64,000 bases of DNA from Sphingobacteriales bacterium UTBCD1. Its GTDB lineage: Bacteria > Bacteroidota > Bacteroidia > Chitinophagales > Chitinophagaceae. The stretch lies in contig MWTC01000003.1 in the NCBI GenBank assembly GCA_002066995.1, forward strand, positions 62,001-126,000, written 5' to 3'. Both the position numbers and the translations under genes were made by a program. Below are positions 18,844-28,793 of the stretch, piece by piece. Position 1 is the first letter of the stretch, and every line of letters starts with the position of its first letter. The notes beneath the pieces are model-generated. The model worked only from the letters and a program-made list of their open reading frames with translations. It ran no database searches and was not told the DNA's origin.

Positions 18844-18990
18844 ATGCAAAATCTTTTTCAACCCTGTAATATATCCGGCAGCAAGGTATTTATTTACCGT
18901 TTCATTCATACTGTTTTGAATACAATTTTTGTGATCACCATTTCATTCTGCCTATGCAACCGTTTTACTTAGCTTTATATACCATTTTTT

Positions 18991-21045
18991 TCAGCGATAC
19001 CTTATTTCCCAATTGATAACACCTCCTTGGGAAGCAAGCAAGGTTATTTTCCGGATCTGTCCCGATTTTTCATTGCTCATAACTTCCGAATTTTCGCTGA
19101 CTAACTTTTCAAAAGTGAAATTTTCCGGTTCAAAGATGTACAGAATGTACGGGTCGCCGGAAACTGTCTCGCTCATTCCACTCAAAATCCTGCTCTGCCA
19201 TGATACATTAAGCAGATCAGGTCCGCCACAACTGATATGCCTGTTGGTTGCCAGTAATTGAGGATGATCTTTCTTTTCACGGAAACAAAACACCTGGCAA
19301 CCATACAGCGTGTCAATTGTTCCCGGTTCAAAATAATCTTTATAAGAGCCTGAAAATTTTTTTGTCCAGAATTCAAATACAAGGTATTCTCTTTCGGGAT
19401 CCAGTCCCAGGTCTTTGAAAGAGATTATTTTGTCTCTTTCATCCAGCCTGCCTAATACCAGCCAATTTTCAAACGGTTTACTTATTTCCAGCGAAAATAA
19501 ACCCGTAGTAGTTGTTGTGCCGGCATCAAAAGGCCTTGGACCGCTACCACTCATTTCCACATCTGCCATCTGTATCAACGAAGACCTTGAAGGATCTACA
19601 TCATACACCTGGCCCGGTTGCGTGAATAAAACAGGAAGGCTTCTTCTTGCTGCTTCGATCAATGGAGAGTTTTCATATTTTTCAGGTTTATCTGTAAGCA
19701 TAAAAAGAGAACCGGTCAATGATGTTGCCACACAACTCCGGTACGCTTCTTTATCGCTCAGCACAATATGGTCGGGGTCGTTTTTCCAGATAATATTATT
19801 GTAAGAATTATATTGTGCAAGGCCTGCGTAGCTGTACCCGTCATTGCCGATGCGGCACCCATCCACAATACCGGTCAACTCGGGGCGAATTCCCCAGCAT
19901 GCCAATAAAAAATTATCTTTCCCGATCTGTTTTCGTACTTCTTTTACCACATTCCGAAATGCTTCATTGCGGTCATAATGTTTCGAATCAAAAAAATTCC
20001 TGTAAGAATTATATCCTTCATATTTTAAATGGCGTAAGGCATCTAATTTAAAATACCGCCATCCGTCTTTTGCCAGGCCATCATATACCGGTGAAATCAA
20101 CTCTTTTATTGTGGCCGGCTTGCTGCCATCCATAATATATCCAACCCAGTTACCCAGGGCCGGATATCTTGCATTATTTTGAACAAACAGGTTTTTATTT
20201 TTAAACGCAGCAGCAGAATCGGCAAAAGAAACATTGGTCCAAATGCCCGGTATCAATCCTTTTCCTTCAATGTAATGCGCCAGACTTTGTAATCCTGAAG
20301 GGAATTTTTTATTGGGCGTCAGCCAGGTGTCCGGCAATCCGATCGGCGTTTGCTGATAGCCGTCGTCTATTTGTAAGTAATCCAGACCGAACGGTTTTAA
20401 TTTTTGGGAAAGCACATCTGCCGTTTTACGGATATCCTCTTCAGTGATCTTATCGTAATAAGCAAACCAACTGCACCATCCGGCAACAGGTTTTTCCCAA
20501 ACGGAATATGAAGCGGGATTAAAATATTTCAATCCCCGGTGCTTTTGAAAATATTGGGGAAGAAACCGGATGACGATCTCCCAACCGGTCACCAACAATT
20601 GATAGGTATTATTTTCCGCCGGGGTAATTATAACTTTCGAAGAATTCCTGTCACAGGATAAAAGCCAATCTTCCCTTCGATTATAAACAGCATTGTTTAA
20701 CAGGCTAAAACTTTTTCCCGCCACTTGTCTCACCACTTTTATTTTTTCATCTGCCGGTTCACTTTCGCAGGTGATGGATTCTTCATCACCGGTAACAATG
20801 CCCTTCATATCAAACGATGTAAAGTTTCCGGTTGTAATGGTAATGACCTGGTAAGTTGCTCCGCTAATTTTTTGAGATTGCTGCAGAAACGAGTAAGCAC
20901 CCGTATGACCGGTTAGCGTTGCTTTAAAAATATTTCGCCCCTGATAACTGATCCGGATATCATTGTTATCATATACAATCTCTGCCTGCTGGGAGAAAGT
21001 TGTTTTCAAAAAAACAAGAAAAACAAATGTTGTGAAAAGTCTCAT
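18991..21045 (-). CDS. Clan GH-D glycosidase (GH36/GH27-like), probable alpha-galactosidase
   Basis: 684 residues with a signal peptide (MRLFTTFVFLVFLKTTFSQ). After an N-terminal beta-sandwich domain, the (beta/alpha)8 barrel shows GWCSWFAYYDKITEEDI (189-205), LDYLQIDDGYQ (221-231), the nucleophile Asp335 in YFKLDALR, and a GH27-style RxxxD acid/base signature Arg398-Asp402 (CRIGNDGY). Clan GH-D contains alpha-galactosidases, alpha-N-acetylgalactosaminidases and beta-L-arabinopyranosidases. In an operon with GH127 and a hydroxyproline epimerase, the serine-linked alpha-galactose of plant extensin is an attractive substrate; that is inference. It starts 21 bases after the epimerase gene. Confidence 0.87.
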   Translation of the reverse strand: MRLFTTFVFLVFLKTTFSQQAEIVYDNNDIRISYQGRNIFKATLTGHTGAYSFLQQSQKISGATYQVITITTGNFTSFDMKGIVTGDEESITCESEPADEKIKVVRQVAGKSFSLLNNAVYNRREDWLLSCDRNSSKVIITPAENNTYQLLVTGWEIVIRFLPQYFQKHRGLKYFNPASYSVWEKPVAGWCSWFAYYDKITEEDIRKTADVLSQKLKPFGLDYLQIDDGYQQTPIGLPDTWLTPNKKFPSGLQSLAHYIEGKGLIPGIWTNVSFADSAAAFKNKNLFVQNNARYPALGNWVGYIMDGSKPATIKELISPVYDGLAKDGWRYFKLDALRHLKYEGYNSYRNFFDSKHYDRNEAFRNVVKEVRKQIGKDNFLLACWGIRPELTGIVDGCRIGNDGYSYAGLAQYNSYNNIIWKNDPDHIVLSDKEAYRSCVATSLTGSLFMLTDKPEKYENSPLIEAARRSLPVLFTQPGQVYDVDPSRSSLIQMADVEMSGSGPRPFDAGTTTTTGLFSLEISKPFENWLVLGRLDERDKIISFKDLGLDPEREYLVFEFWTKKFSGSYKDYFEPGTIDTLYGCQVFCFREKKDHPQLLATNRHISCGGPDLLNVSWQSRILSGMSETVSGDPYILYIFEPENFTFEKLVSENSEVMSNEKSGQIRKITLLASQGGVINWEIRYR

Positions 21046-21066
21046 ATAGTAAGTTCATTCAATAAA

Positions 21067-22068
21067 TCAGATCACCTGGAATCCATAAGCATAGGGGTCA
21101 TCTTCCTTATCTATCCAGATGGTATTGTATCCATAAATTTTAGCCCAGCCTTCAATGGATGGGCGAATAGCAGGCTTGCTATCCAATGACGTTTCTTCTT
21201 CTATCCTGCCAATGAATTTGCTGCCAATAATACTTTCATGAATAAATTCATCTCCTTTTTTCAACTTTCCTTTTGCATACCATTGTGCCATTCGTGAAGA
21301 GGTGCCGGTGCCGCAGGGAGAACGGTCAATGGCTTTGTCGCCATAAAAAACAGCGTTACGGGCCGTGGAAGTTTTATCCAGCACAGCGCCTGTCCACAAA
21401 ATATGAGAGCACCGGCGGATGGTGGGATCTTCCGGATGAACAAATTCATATTTTTCATTGATGTTCTTTCTTAACTCTCTTGCCCAGGCGATCAGTTTGT
21501 CCACAGGATAATGTTCCAGTCCTTTAAAATTTTTCTGCACATCCACAATGGCATAAAAATTACCGCCGTAAGCCACATCAACAACCAGTTCACCTAATTC
21601 CGGGCAACCGGCAGTGAGTTCAGAGGAATGAAGAAATGATCTTACATTGGTCAGCTTTACACTTTTACATTTCCTGTTCTCCATTTTATATTCCACATGG
21701 ACCAGTCCCGCAGGCGCTTCCATCTTCACAACACCCGGAACTTTGGGTTTCAGTAATCCTTCTTCGATCGCAATAGTGATGGTTCCGATAGTACCGTGTC
21801 CGCACATCGGAAGGCAACCGCTGGTTTCGATAAATAAAACAGCGACATCATTATCCGGATCATGCGGAGGATAGAGAATGCTCCCGCTCATCATATCATG
21901 GCCTCTCGGTTCAAACATCAGTCCGGTGCGTATCCAATCATATTCTTTGATGAAATGCTGGCGTTTTTCACTCATATTCTTTCCCTGAAGTGCAGGGCCG
22001 CCTTCTTTTACTAATCTGACCGGGTTACCGCAAGTGTGTGCGTCAATGCAATGAAAAATGTGTTTCAT
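21067..22068 (-). CDS. 4-hydroxyproline 2-epimerase / proline racemase family
   Basis: 333 residues, cofactor-independent. Both catalytic cysteines of the family are present: Cys89 (PMCGHGT) and Cys252 (DRSPCGTGTSS). Enzymes with two cysteines interconvert L- and D-forms (4-hydroxyproline 2-epimerase or proline racemase), whereas a Thr at the second position marks trans-3-hydroxyproline dehydratase; here it is Cys. No signal peptide, so cytosolic. It is the first gene of a four-gene minus-strand operon with the GH-D glycosidase, GH127 and FAD dehydrogenase. It would feed D-hydroxyproline to that dehydrogenase. The 104-base gap to pyrG must hold the promoter; I see no perfect -7 element there. 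Confidence 0.92.
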   Translation of the reverse strand: MKHIFHCIDAHTCGNPVRLVKEGGPALQGKNMSEKRQHFIKEYDWIRTGLMFEPRGHDMMSGSILYPPHDPDNDVAVLFIETSGCLPMCGHGTIGTITIAIEEGLLKPKVPGVVKMEAPAGLVHVEYKMENRKCKSVKLTNVRSFLHSSELTAGCPELGELVVDVAYGGNFYAIVDVQKNFKGLEHYPVDKLIAWARELRKNINEKYEFVHPEDPTIRRCSHILWTGAVLDKTSTARNAVFYGDKAIDRSPCGTGTSSRMAQWYAKGKLKKGDEFIHESIIGSKFIGRIEEETSLDSKPAIRPSIEGWAKIYGYNTIWIDKEDDPYAYGFQVI

Positions 22069-22172
22069 GTAATGCTAAACCTCGATACATTGAAATGAAA
22101 GGCAAGGTAAAAATAAAAAAGTTATTGCAGCCCGGATAAGCCTGAAATAGATCAGAACAGAGAATTTTCAGA

Positions 22173-23834
<1,662 letters not shown>

Positions 23835-24122
23835 CTACTTTAAAAGTTACCATCATTAAAAAAACTTTCTCACTACAAGCTGTACAACAAATAAAGCATC
23901 AACCGTTGTAACTTGCCCGCATTCCGGGATCACCTGCTTGTACCGTATCAATCCAACTTAAAAAAACAACTGAAAATTCACCCAGCCATTTGACCAGCGG
24001 AAAGGAAAAAGATATTTTCCGGGAGGTCGGACAAAACTACTGCAATTTCAGATACCAGAAAATTTTAAACAGCCTTTGTGGAAAAACCTTTTACTTTAGC
24101 ACAACAAAAAAAACAGCAGAAT

Positions 24123-25400
24123 ATGAGAAAACTGAATTTAATTCTTTTTATAATGGTTATCTGCCTGCAGGCAGCCACTCAAAAAACATATTTATGGTGC
24201 GGTACACTGATTGATGGCATTTCCAATGAACCCAGGAAAAGTATGACTATTGTAATAGAAAACGGCAAAATAAACTCGGTACAAAACGGTTATATCAATG
24301 CAGGTCCGGGAGATAAAGTCATAGACCTGAAAAATAAAACAATTACTCCCGGCTGGATAGACTCACATGTGCATCTCTCCCTGGAAATCAGTTCAAAAAG
24401 TTACCTTGAAGAATTTCAATTAAACGAAGTTGATTATGCCTACCGCAGTATAGATTATGCAAAAAGGACGCTGATGGCGGGGTTCACTACGGTAAGAGAT
24501 GCGGGAGGGCCGATTGTATTATCACTGAAGAAAGCAATCAACGAAGGCCTGTTAAATGGCCCGAGGATCTATGCGGCAGGAACAGCAATCGGTTCTACGG
24601 GTTCTCATGGTGATCCGACTAATGGTTACCGCTATGACCTGATGGGTGATCCCGGTCCACGCATCGGGGTTGCAAACGGTGTGGATGAATGTACCAAGGC
24701 AGTACGCCAACGGTACAAAGAAGGATCAGATGTAATAAAAATGGTAGCCACAGGCGGAGTGATGGATGTATCTACCGGCAGCAGCGGTGCTCAGTTCACC
24801 GAAGAAGAAATGATAGCAATTGTAAAAACGGCACAAGACTACGGTTTAAAGGTGATGGCCCATGCTCATGGTGCAGAAGGAATCAAAAGAGCGTTGAAAG
24901 CAGGGGTGGCATCTATCGAACACGGCACCCTGATGGATGATGAATGTATTGAACTATTTAAAAAGACAGGGGCCTGGTATGTGCCCACGGTCATTGCCGG
25001 AAAATCGGTGGCTGATTCTGCTAAAAAGTCCAATTATTTTCCACCACTCGTTGCAAAAAAGGCAATGGAGATCGGACCAAAAATACAAGCAACACTGGGA
25101 AAAGCATACCACTCCGGAGTAAAGATCGCATTCGGTACAGACGCCGGTGTGTATCCTCACGGGAAAAACTGGCTGGAGTTTACTTATCTCATTGAAGCAG
25201 GTATGGCACCGATGGATGCCATCAAAGCTGCAACGATCAATGCGGCAGAACTGCTTGGTATAAAAGATAAGCTTGGAAGTATAGAAACAGGGAAGATCGC
25301 TGATGTAGTGGCCGTTGACGGTGATCCGTTAAAAGATCCGCAGGCTTTCGGAAAAGTAATTTTCGTAATGAAAGAAGGAGTAGTGTACAAAGCCCAATAG
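24123..25400 (+). CDS. Secreted metal-dependent amidohydrolase (prolidase/Xaa-dipeptidase-like)
   Basis: 425 residues from the ATG at 24123, which gives a signal peptide (MRKLNLILFIMVICLQAATQ); an upstream GTG at 24078 is less likely. The amidohydrolase fold shows the metal-binding HxH (DSHVHLS, about 78-84), HAHGAEG, IEHGTLMDD and GTDAGVYPHG. This subgroup includes periplasmic Xaa-Pro and Xaa-Arg dipeptidases and imidazolonepropionase-like enzymes. The closest pattern by eye is the prolidase-like branch. Dipeptide substrates are therefore likely but unproven. It is divergent from pyrG, with a 300-base spacer holding no gene; TACTTTAG at 24092 is one base off a -7 element. Convergent with the GT9 gene 32 bases away. 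Confidence 0.85.
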   Translation: MRKLNLILFIMVICLQAATQKTYLWCGTLIDGISNEPRKSMTIVIENGKINSVQNGYINAGPGDKVIDLKNKTITPGWIDSHVHLSLEISSKSYLEEFQLNEVDYAYRSIDYAKRTLMAGFTTVRDAGGPIVLSLKKAINEGLLNGPRIYAAGTAIGSTGSHGDPTNGYRYDLMGDPGPRIGVANGVDECTKAVRQRYKEGSDVIKMVATGGVMDVSTGSSGAQFTEEEMIAIVKTAQDYGLKVMAHAHGAEGIKRALKAGVASIEHGTLMDDECIELFKKTGAWYVPTVIAGKSVADSAKKSNYFPPLVAKKAMEIGPKIQATLGKAYHSGVKIAFGTDAGVYPHGKNWLEFTYLIEAGMAPMDAIKAATINAAELLGIKDKLGSIETGKIADVVAVDGDPLKDPQAFGKVIFVMKEGVVYKAQ

Positions 25401-25416
25401 ACGGTCAGTTCCCTGC

Positions 25417-25432
25417 TGATCACAATTGATCA
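25417..25432. terminator. Small hairpin between two convergent genes
   Basis: TGATCA at 25417-25422 and 25427-25432 can pair around CAAT. It fills the 32-base gap between the convergent amidohydrolase and GT9 genes, a position expected for a shared terminator, but it lacks a T-run on either side. Confidence 0.25.
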
Positions 25433-26434
25433 TCACAACTGTGCAGCAGCATACCTGTTTACTTTTACTGCCAGCGCATTCATATCCTGGTGATTCATAC
25501 AATTGAAATGACCGAGAGGGCATTTATTTCTTCCATATTTGCTGCAGGGCTGGCAATACAATGAAAGCAGGATATTCTCATAAGGCGGATTTTCATACGA
25601 CGTGCCATAATAAGGTTCTACCTGGAGTTTTGGAGATGTTGATCCCCATACGGCAAATACTCTTTTATTAAAAGCACAGGCAATATATTGCAAACCCGTA
25701 TCATGAGAAACTACAAGAACGGACTTCCTTACGATATCTGCAGACTGGTTCAAACTGTATTTTCCGCAAGCATTAAATATTTTTTGGGGATCGCTACCTG
25801 CGATTTCCTCCCCTGCTTCAATATCTTCTTTTCCCCCGACAAGAATGACGGGCATTTTAATCCTGGCACATAGTTCTTGTAACTTATATACCGGTAATTT
25901 TTTTGTATAGTATGTGGCACCGATTACAACAGCTACATACCCGTTTTGATGTGCAGGTGGCAGGTCACCCCTGATTATTTCATCATCTTCTGAAATAAAA
26001 TAATCAAGTCCGAGCCCATCATCTCTGACGCCTAATGGTGCAACCGTATCCAGGCTACGCAAAGTAATATGGCGTTTCGGCATGAAATCTGCCATCATTT
26101 GTGTAAGCAGAAATTTCTGAAAATTTAATTTCCTGATTGTAAAAGATGGTTTTCTCAAAGCCAATTTAACTTTGAAAGACCTGAAATTTTTATGCAAATC
26201 AATAATATAATCATAATGCTCCCGCTTCAACTCTTTGATCACAGCAGAAAGATCATTATCGAAATAAAAGAATTGATCAATATAGGGATTATGAACTGTA
26301 ACGGGCCTGAATTTACTTTTGGTCAGGAAATGAAGTTCCGTACCGGGCAATTGCTTTTTGATACACCGGAAAACAGGAGAAACCAGAACGATATCACCTA
26401 TGGATGAGAATCTTATCACCAGGATCTTTGACAT
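25433..26434 (-). CDS. Glycosyltransferase family 9 (heptosyltransferase-like)
   Basis: 333 residues. The N-terminus KILVIRFSSIGDIVLVSPVFRCIK and the C-terminal nucleotide-sugar site (VVSHDTGLQYIACAFNKRVFAVWGSTSP) are characteristic of GT9 ADP-heptose:LPS heptosyltransferases, which build the lipopolysaccharide core on the cytoplasmic face of the inner membrane. A Cys-rich stretch near the C-terminus (LYCQPCSKYGRNKCPLGHFNCM) is common in Bacteroidota members. It begins 9 bases after the purL stop, so the two are co-transcribed, although their functions are unrelated. Confidence 0.9.
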   Translation of the reverse strand: MSKILVIRFSSIGDIVLVSPVFRCIKKQLPGTELHFLTKSKFRPVTVHNPYIDQFFYFDNDLSAVIKELKREHYDYIIDLHKNFRSFKVKLALRKPSFTIRKLNFQKFLLTQMMADFMPKRHITLRSLDTVAPLGVRDDGLGLDYFISEDDEIIRGDLPPAHQNGYVAVVIGATYYTKKLPVYKLQELCARIKMPVILVGGKEDIEAGEEIAGSDPQKIFNACGKYSLNQSADIVRKSVLVVSHDTGLQYIACAFNKRVFAVWGSTSPKLQVEPYYGTSYENPPYENILLSLYCQPCSKYGRNKCPLGHFNCMNHQDMNALAVKVNRYAAAQL

Positions 26435-26443
26435 AAATTCAAT

Positions 26444-28666
26444 TTACGCCAAATAGTTTTCTATGGCAGTATCATATTTCTGTTTCCAATCAGAAATATG
26501 GCCCCAGTTCTTACCATTCACTTTTATTTCGCCGGAAGTAACTATTCCTAACCGGGTGATGCTACTGTGAGACAGTTCTTTAATTTTTTCTGCTTGCAAG
26601 GCGCTGCATGAAACAACGATACGGCTCTGGGCTTCGCCAAACCAAAATGCATCCGACCTTATAGCATGATCTTTATCCGGTATAACTGTTTCCCTTTTTA
26701 TATCAAAACCTAAATTCCTGTTGAATGCTTTTTCAAACAAAGTAATGATCAATCCACCTTCGCTGATATCATGAGCAGAGCGGATCATTTTATTTTTTAT
26801 CAAAGAAGAAACATATTCCTGAACAGCGAATTCTTCATCCAGATCAAAAACGGGTGCAGGAGAAAACTCAATTTTCCTGATTTTCTGCAGGTATTCCGAT
26901 GATCCAATACAATTCTTTTGAATACCGATCAACAATATCACATCGCCCTCTTCTTTAAAGTCGAGTGTCATTCTTTTTTCCATATCCTCTATTAATCCCA
27001 CCATTCCAATAGCTGGAGTGGGATATACCGGGCCTTGCGGATTCTGATTATAAAAACTGACATTGCCGCCGGTAACCGGTGTATTGAATTTCCGGCAAGC
27101 CTCTCCCATTCCCGTAATAACTTTTACAAACTGGTAATATACCTCCGGGTCATAAGGATTTCCAAAATTGAGACAATTGGTAACGCCTATAGGTTCTCCT
27201 CCGCTGCACACAATATTCCTGGCTGCTTCAGCTACCGCAATCATAGCGCCTTTATATGGATCTGCAAAAACATACCTGCCGTTGCAATCAACTGTAACTG
27301 TCAATGCTTTTGAAGTACCTTTCACCAAAACTACTGCCGCATCACTTGGATAATTTGTGGTAGCGTTTGCAGTTCCCACCATGCTGTCATATTGAGTATA
27401 TACCCAGCGTTTACTTGCAATATTCGGAAGTTGTATCAGCTGTTCTGCCACTGGTTTTAACTCTTCCTCCTTCATATCTTCTATATCCAAAAGATTAAAA
27501 CCGGTAATCCGTGAAAAATATCCAGGCTCCCGGTAGTCCCTGGTGTACTGAGGAGCGCCACCGCCTAACACTAATTCATGTGCCGGGATCTCGCATTCCA
27601 GTTCCTCATTATAATAAAACTGCAATAAACCGTTATCAGTCACTTCCCCGATTTTATTAGCATGCAAATCCCACTTATCAAACACTTTCATTACGGCTTC
27701 TTCCCTTCCTTTTTCTACAATCAGCAGCATTCTTTCCTGGCTTTCACTTAACAATAATTCCCATGTCTTCATGTTTTTCTGTCGGGTGGGCACTTTATCA
27801 AGATCAATCCTCATTCCTACACCACCCTTGGCACTCATTTCTGCGGTGCTGCAAATAATTCCTGCTGCACCCATATCCTGCATACCAACCACGGCCCCCG
27901 TATCAATTACTTCCAGGCAGGCCTCTAACAATTTTTTTTCCTGGAAAGGATCACCTACCTGAACTGCGGGCAATTCTTCTGTACTGTCTTCGGTAATATC
28001 AGCACTTGCAAATGATGCTCCGCCAATACCATCTTTACCCGTTGCACTCCCGACAAAAAAAACAGGATTGCCCGTTCCCTTTGCCGTGGCAGAAACTGTT
28101 TTATTCACATTTACGATACCTACGCTCATTGCATTTACAAGAGGGTTTGTACTGTAGCAATCTTCAAAATACACTTCACCGCCAACAGTAGGCACACCAA
28201 AACAATTGCCATAGTAGCCAATGCCATGCACCACACCGGCTAAAAGCCATTGGTTCTTTTTATCATTCAGATCGCCAAAACGCAGGCTGTTGAGTGTGGC
28301 AATCGGCCTGGCGCCCATGGTAAAAATATCTCTCTGGATACCTCCAACGCCGGTTGCGGCACCCTGAAAAGGCTCGATAGCTGAAGGGTGATTATGTGAT
28401 TCGATTTTGAAAACAACGCCTACGCCATCCCCAATGTCCATTAACCCGGCATTTTCATCACCGGCTTTCACGAGCATGCGTCCTCCATCTCTCGGCAATG
28501 TTTTCAACCATTTGATCGAATTCTTATAGCTGCAGTGCTCGCTCCACATCCCTGAAAAAGCACAGAGCTCATTGAAATTGGGAGTGCGTCCAAGTTTTTT
28601 TTTGATGAGTTCGAATTCTTCTTCCGTAAGCCGGAGTTGCTTTGCTGTTTCTGCTGTTACCTGCAT
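26444..28666 (-). CDS. purL: Phosphoribosylformylglycinamidine synthase subunit PurL
   Basis: Small-type PurL, which uses ATP and ammonia delivered by PurQ to turn FGAR into FGAM in purine synthesis; PurS and PurQ must lie elsewhere. From the ATG at 28666 it has 740 residues, matching B. subtilis-type PurL. LGRTPNFNEL, FSGMWSEHCSYKNS, the ATP/metal region FKIESHNHPSAIEP with GAATGVGG, and the repeated second half (GGNVSFYNQ) are present. The frame stays open to an ATG at 28774, but a perfect minus-strand -7 element at 28699-28706 lies inside that extension, and the extra 36 residues look unconserved, so I prefer 28666. Confidence 0.95.
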   Translation of the reverse strand: MQVTAETAKQLRLTEEEFELIKKKLGRTPNFNELCAFSGMWSEHCSYKNSIKWLKTLPRDGGRMLVKAGDENAGLMDIGDGVGVVFKIESHNHPSAIEPFQGAATGVGGIQRDIFTMGARPIATLNSLRFGDLNDKKNQWLLAGVVHGIGYYGNCFGVPTVGGEVYFEDCYSTNPLVNAMSVGIVNVNKTVSATAKGTGNPVFFVGSATGKDGIGGASFASADITEDSTEELPAVQVGDPFQEKKLLEACLEVIDTGAVVGMQDMGAAGIICSTAEMSAKGGVGMRIDLDKVPTRQKNMKTWELLLSESQERMLLIVEKGREEAVMKVFDKWDLHANKIGEVTDNGLLQFYYNEELECEIPAHELVLGGGAPQYTRDYREPGYFSRITGFNLLDIEDMKEEELKPVAEQLIQLPNIASKRWVYTQYDSMVGTANATTNYPSDAAVVLVKGTSKALTVTVDCNGRYVFADPYKGAMIAVAEAARNIVCSGGEPIGVTNCLNFGNPYDPEVYYQFVKVITGMGEACRKFNTPVTGGNVSFYNQNPQGPVYPTPAIGMVGLIEDMEKRMTLDFKEEGDVILLIGIQKNCIGSSEYLQKIRKIEFSPAPVFDLDEEFAVQEYVSSLIKNKMIRSAHDISEGGLIITLFEKAFNRNLGFDIKRETVIPDKDHAIRSDAFWFGEAQSRIVVSCSALQAEKIKELSHSSITRLGIVTSGEIKVNGKNWGHISDWKQKYDTAIENYLA

Positions 28667-28698
28667 GAGATGATCTGATTTGCCATTATTAGAAGTTG

Positions 28699-28706
28699 CA
28701 AATTTA
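28699..28706 (-). promoter_or_regulatory. Putative -7 element of purL
   Basis: On the minus strand this reads TAAATTTG, an exact TAnnTTTG match, 33 bases upstream of the ATG at 28666. It argues that the longer purL frame starting at 28774 is not translated. Confidence 0.45.
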
Positions 28707-28793
28707 CTGAGAGGATCGTCATTTTCCGGAAACAAGTTGTCAACCTTTTCTGAATAATAATTTCTATTTTGCATGCATTAAAATTAAAGCTGC

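Noticed and set aside
16852..18909. Longer GH127 gene starting at the ATG at 18909
   Set aside because: The extra 22 residues precede and would disrupt a canonical signal peptide beginning at 18843.
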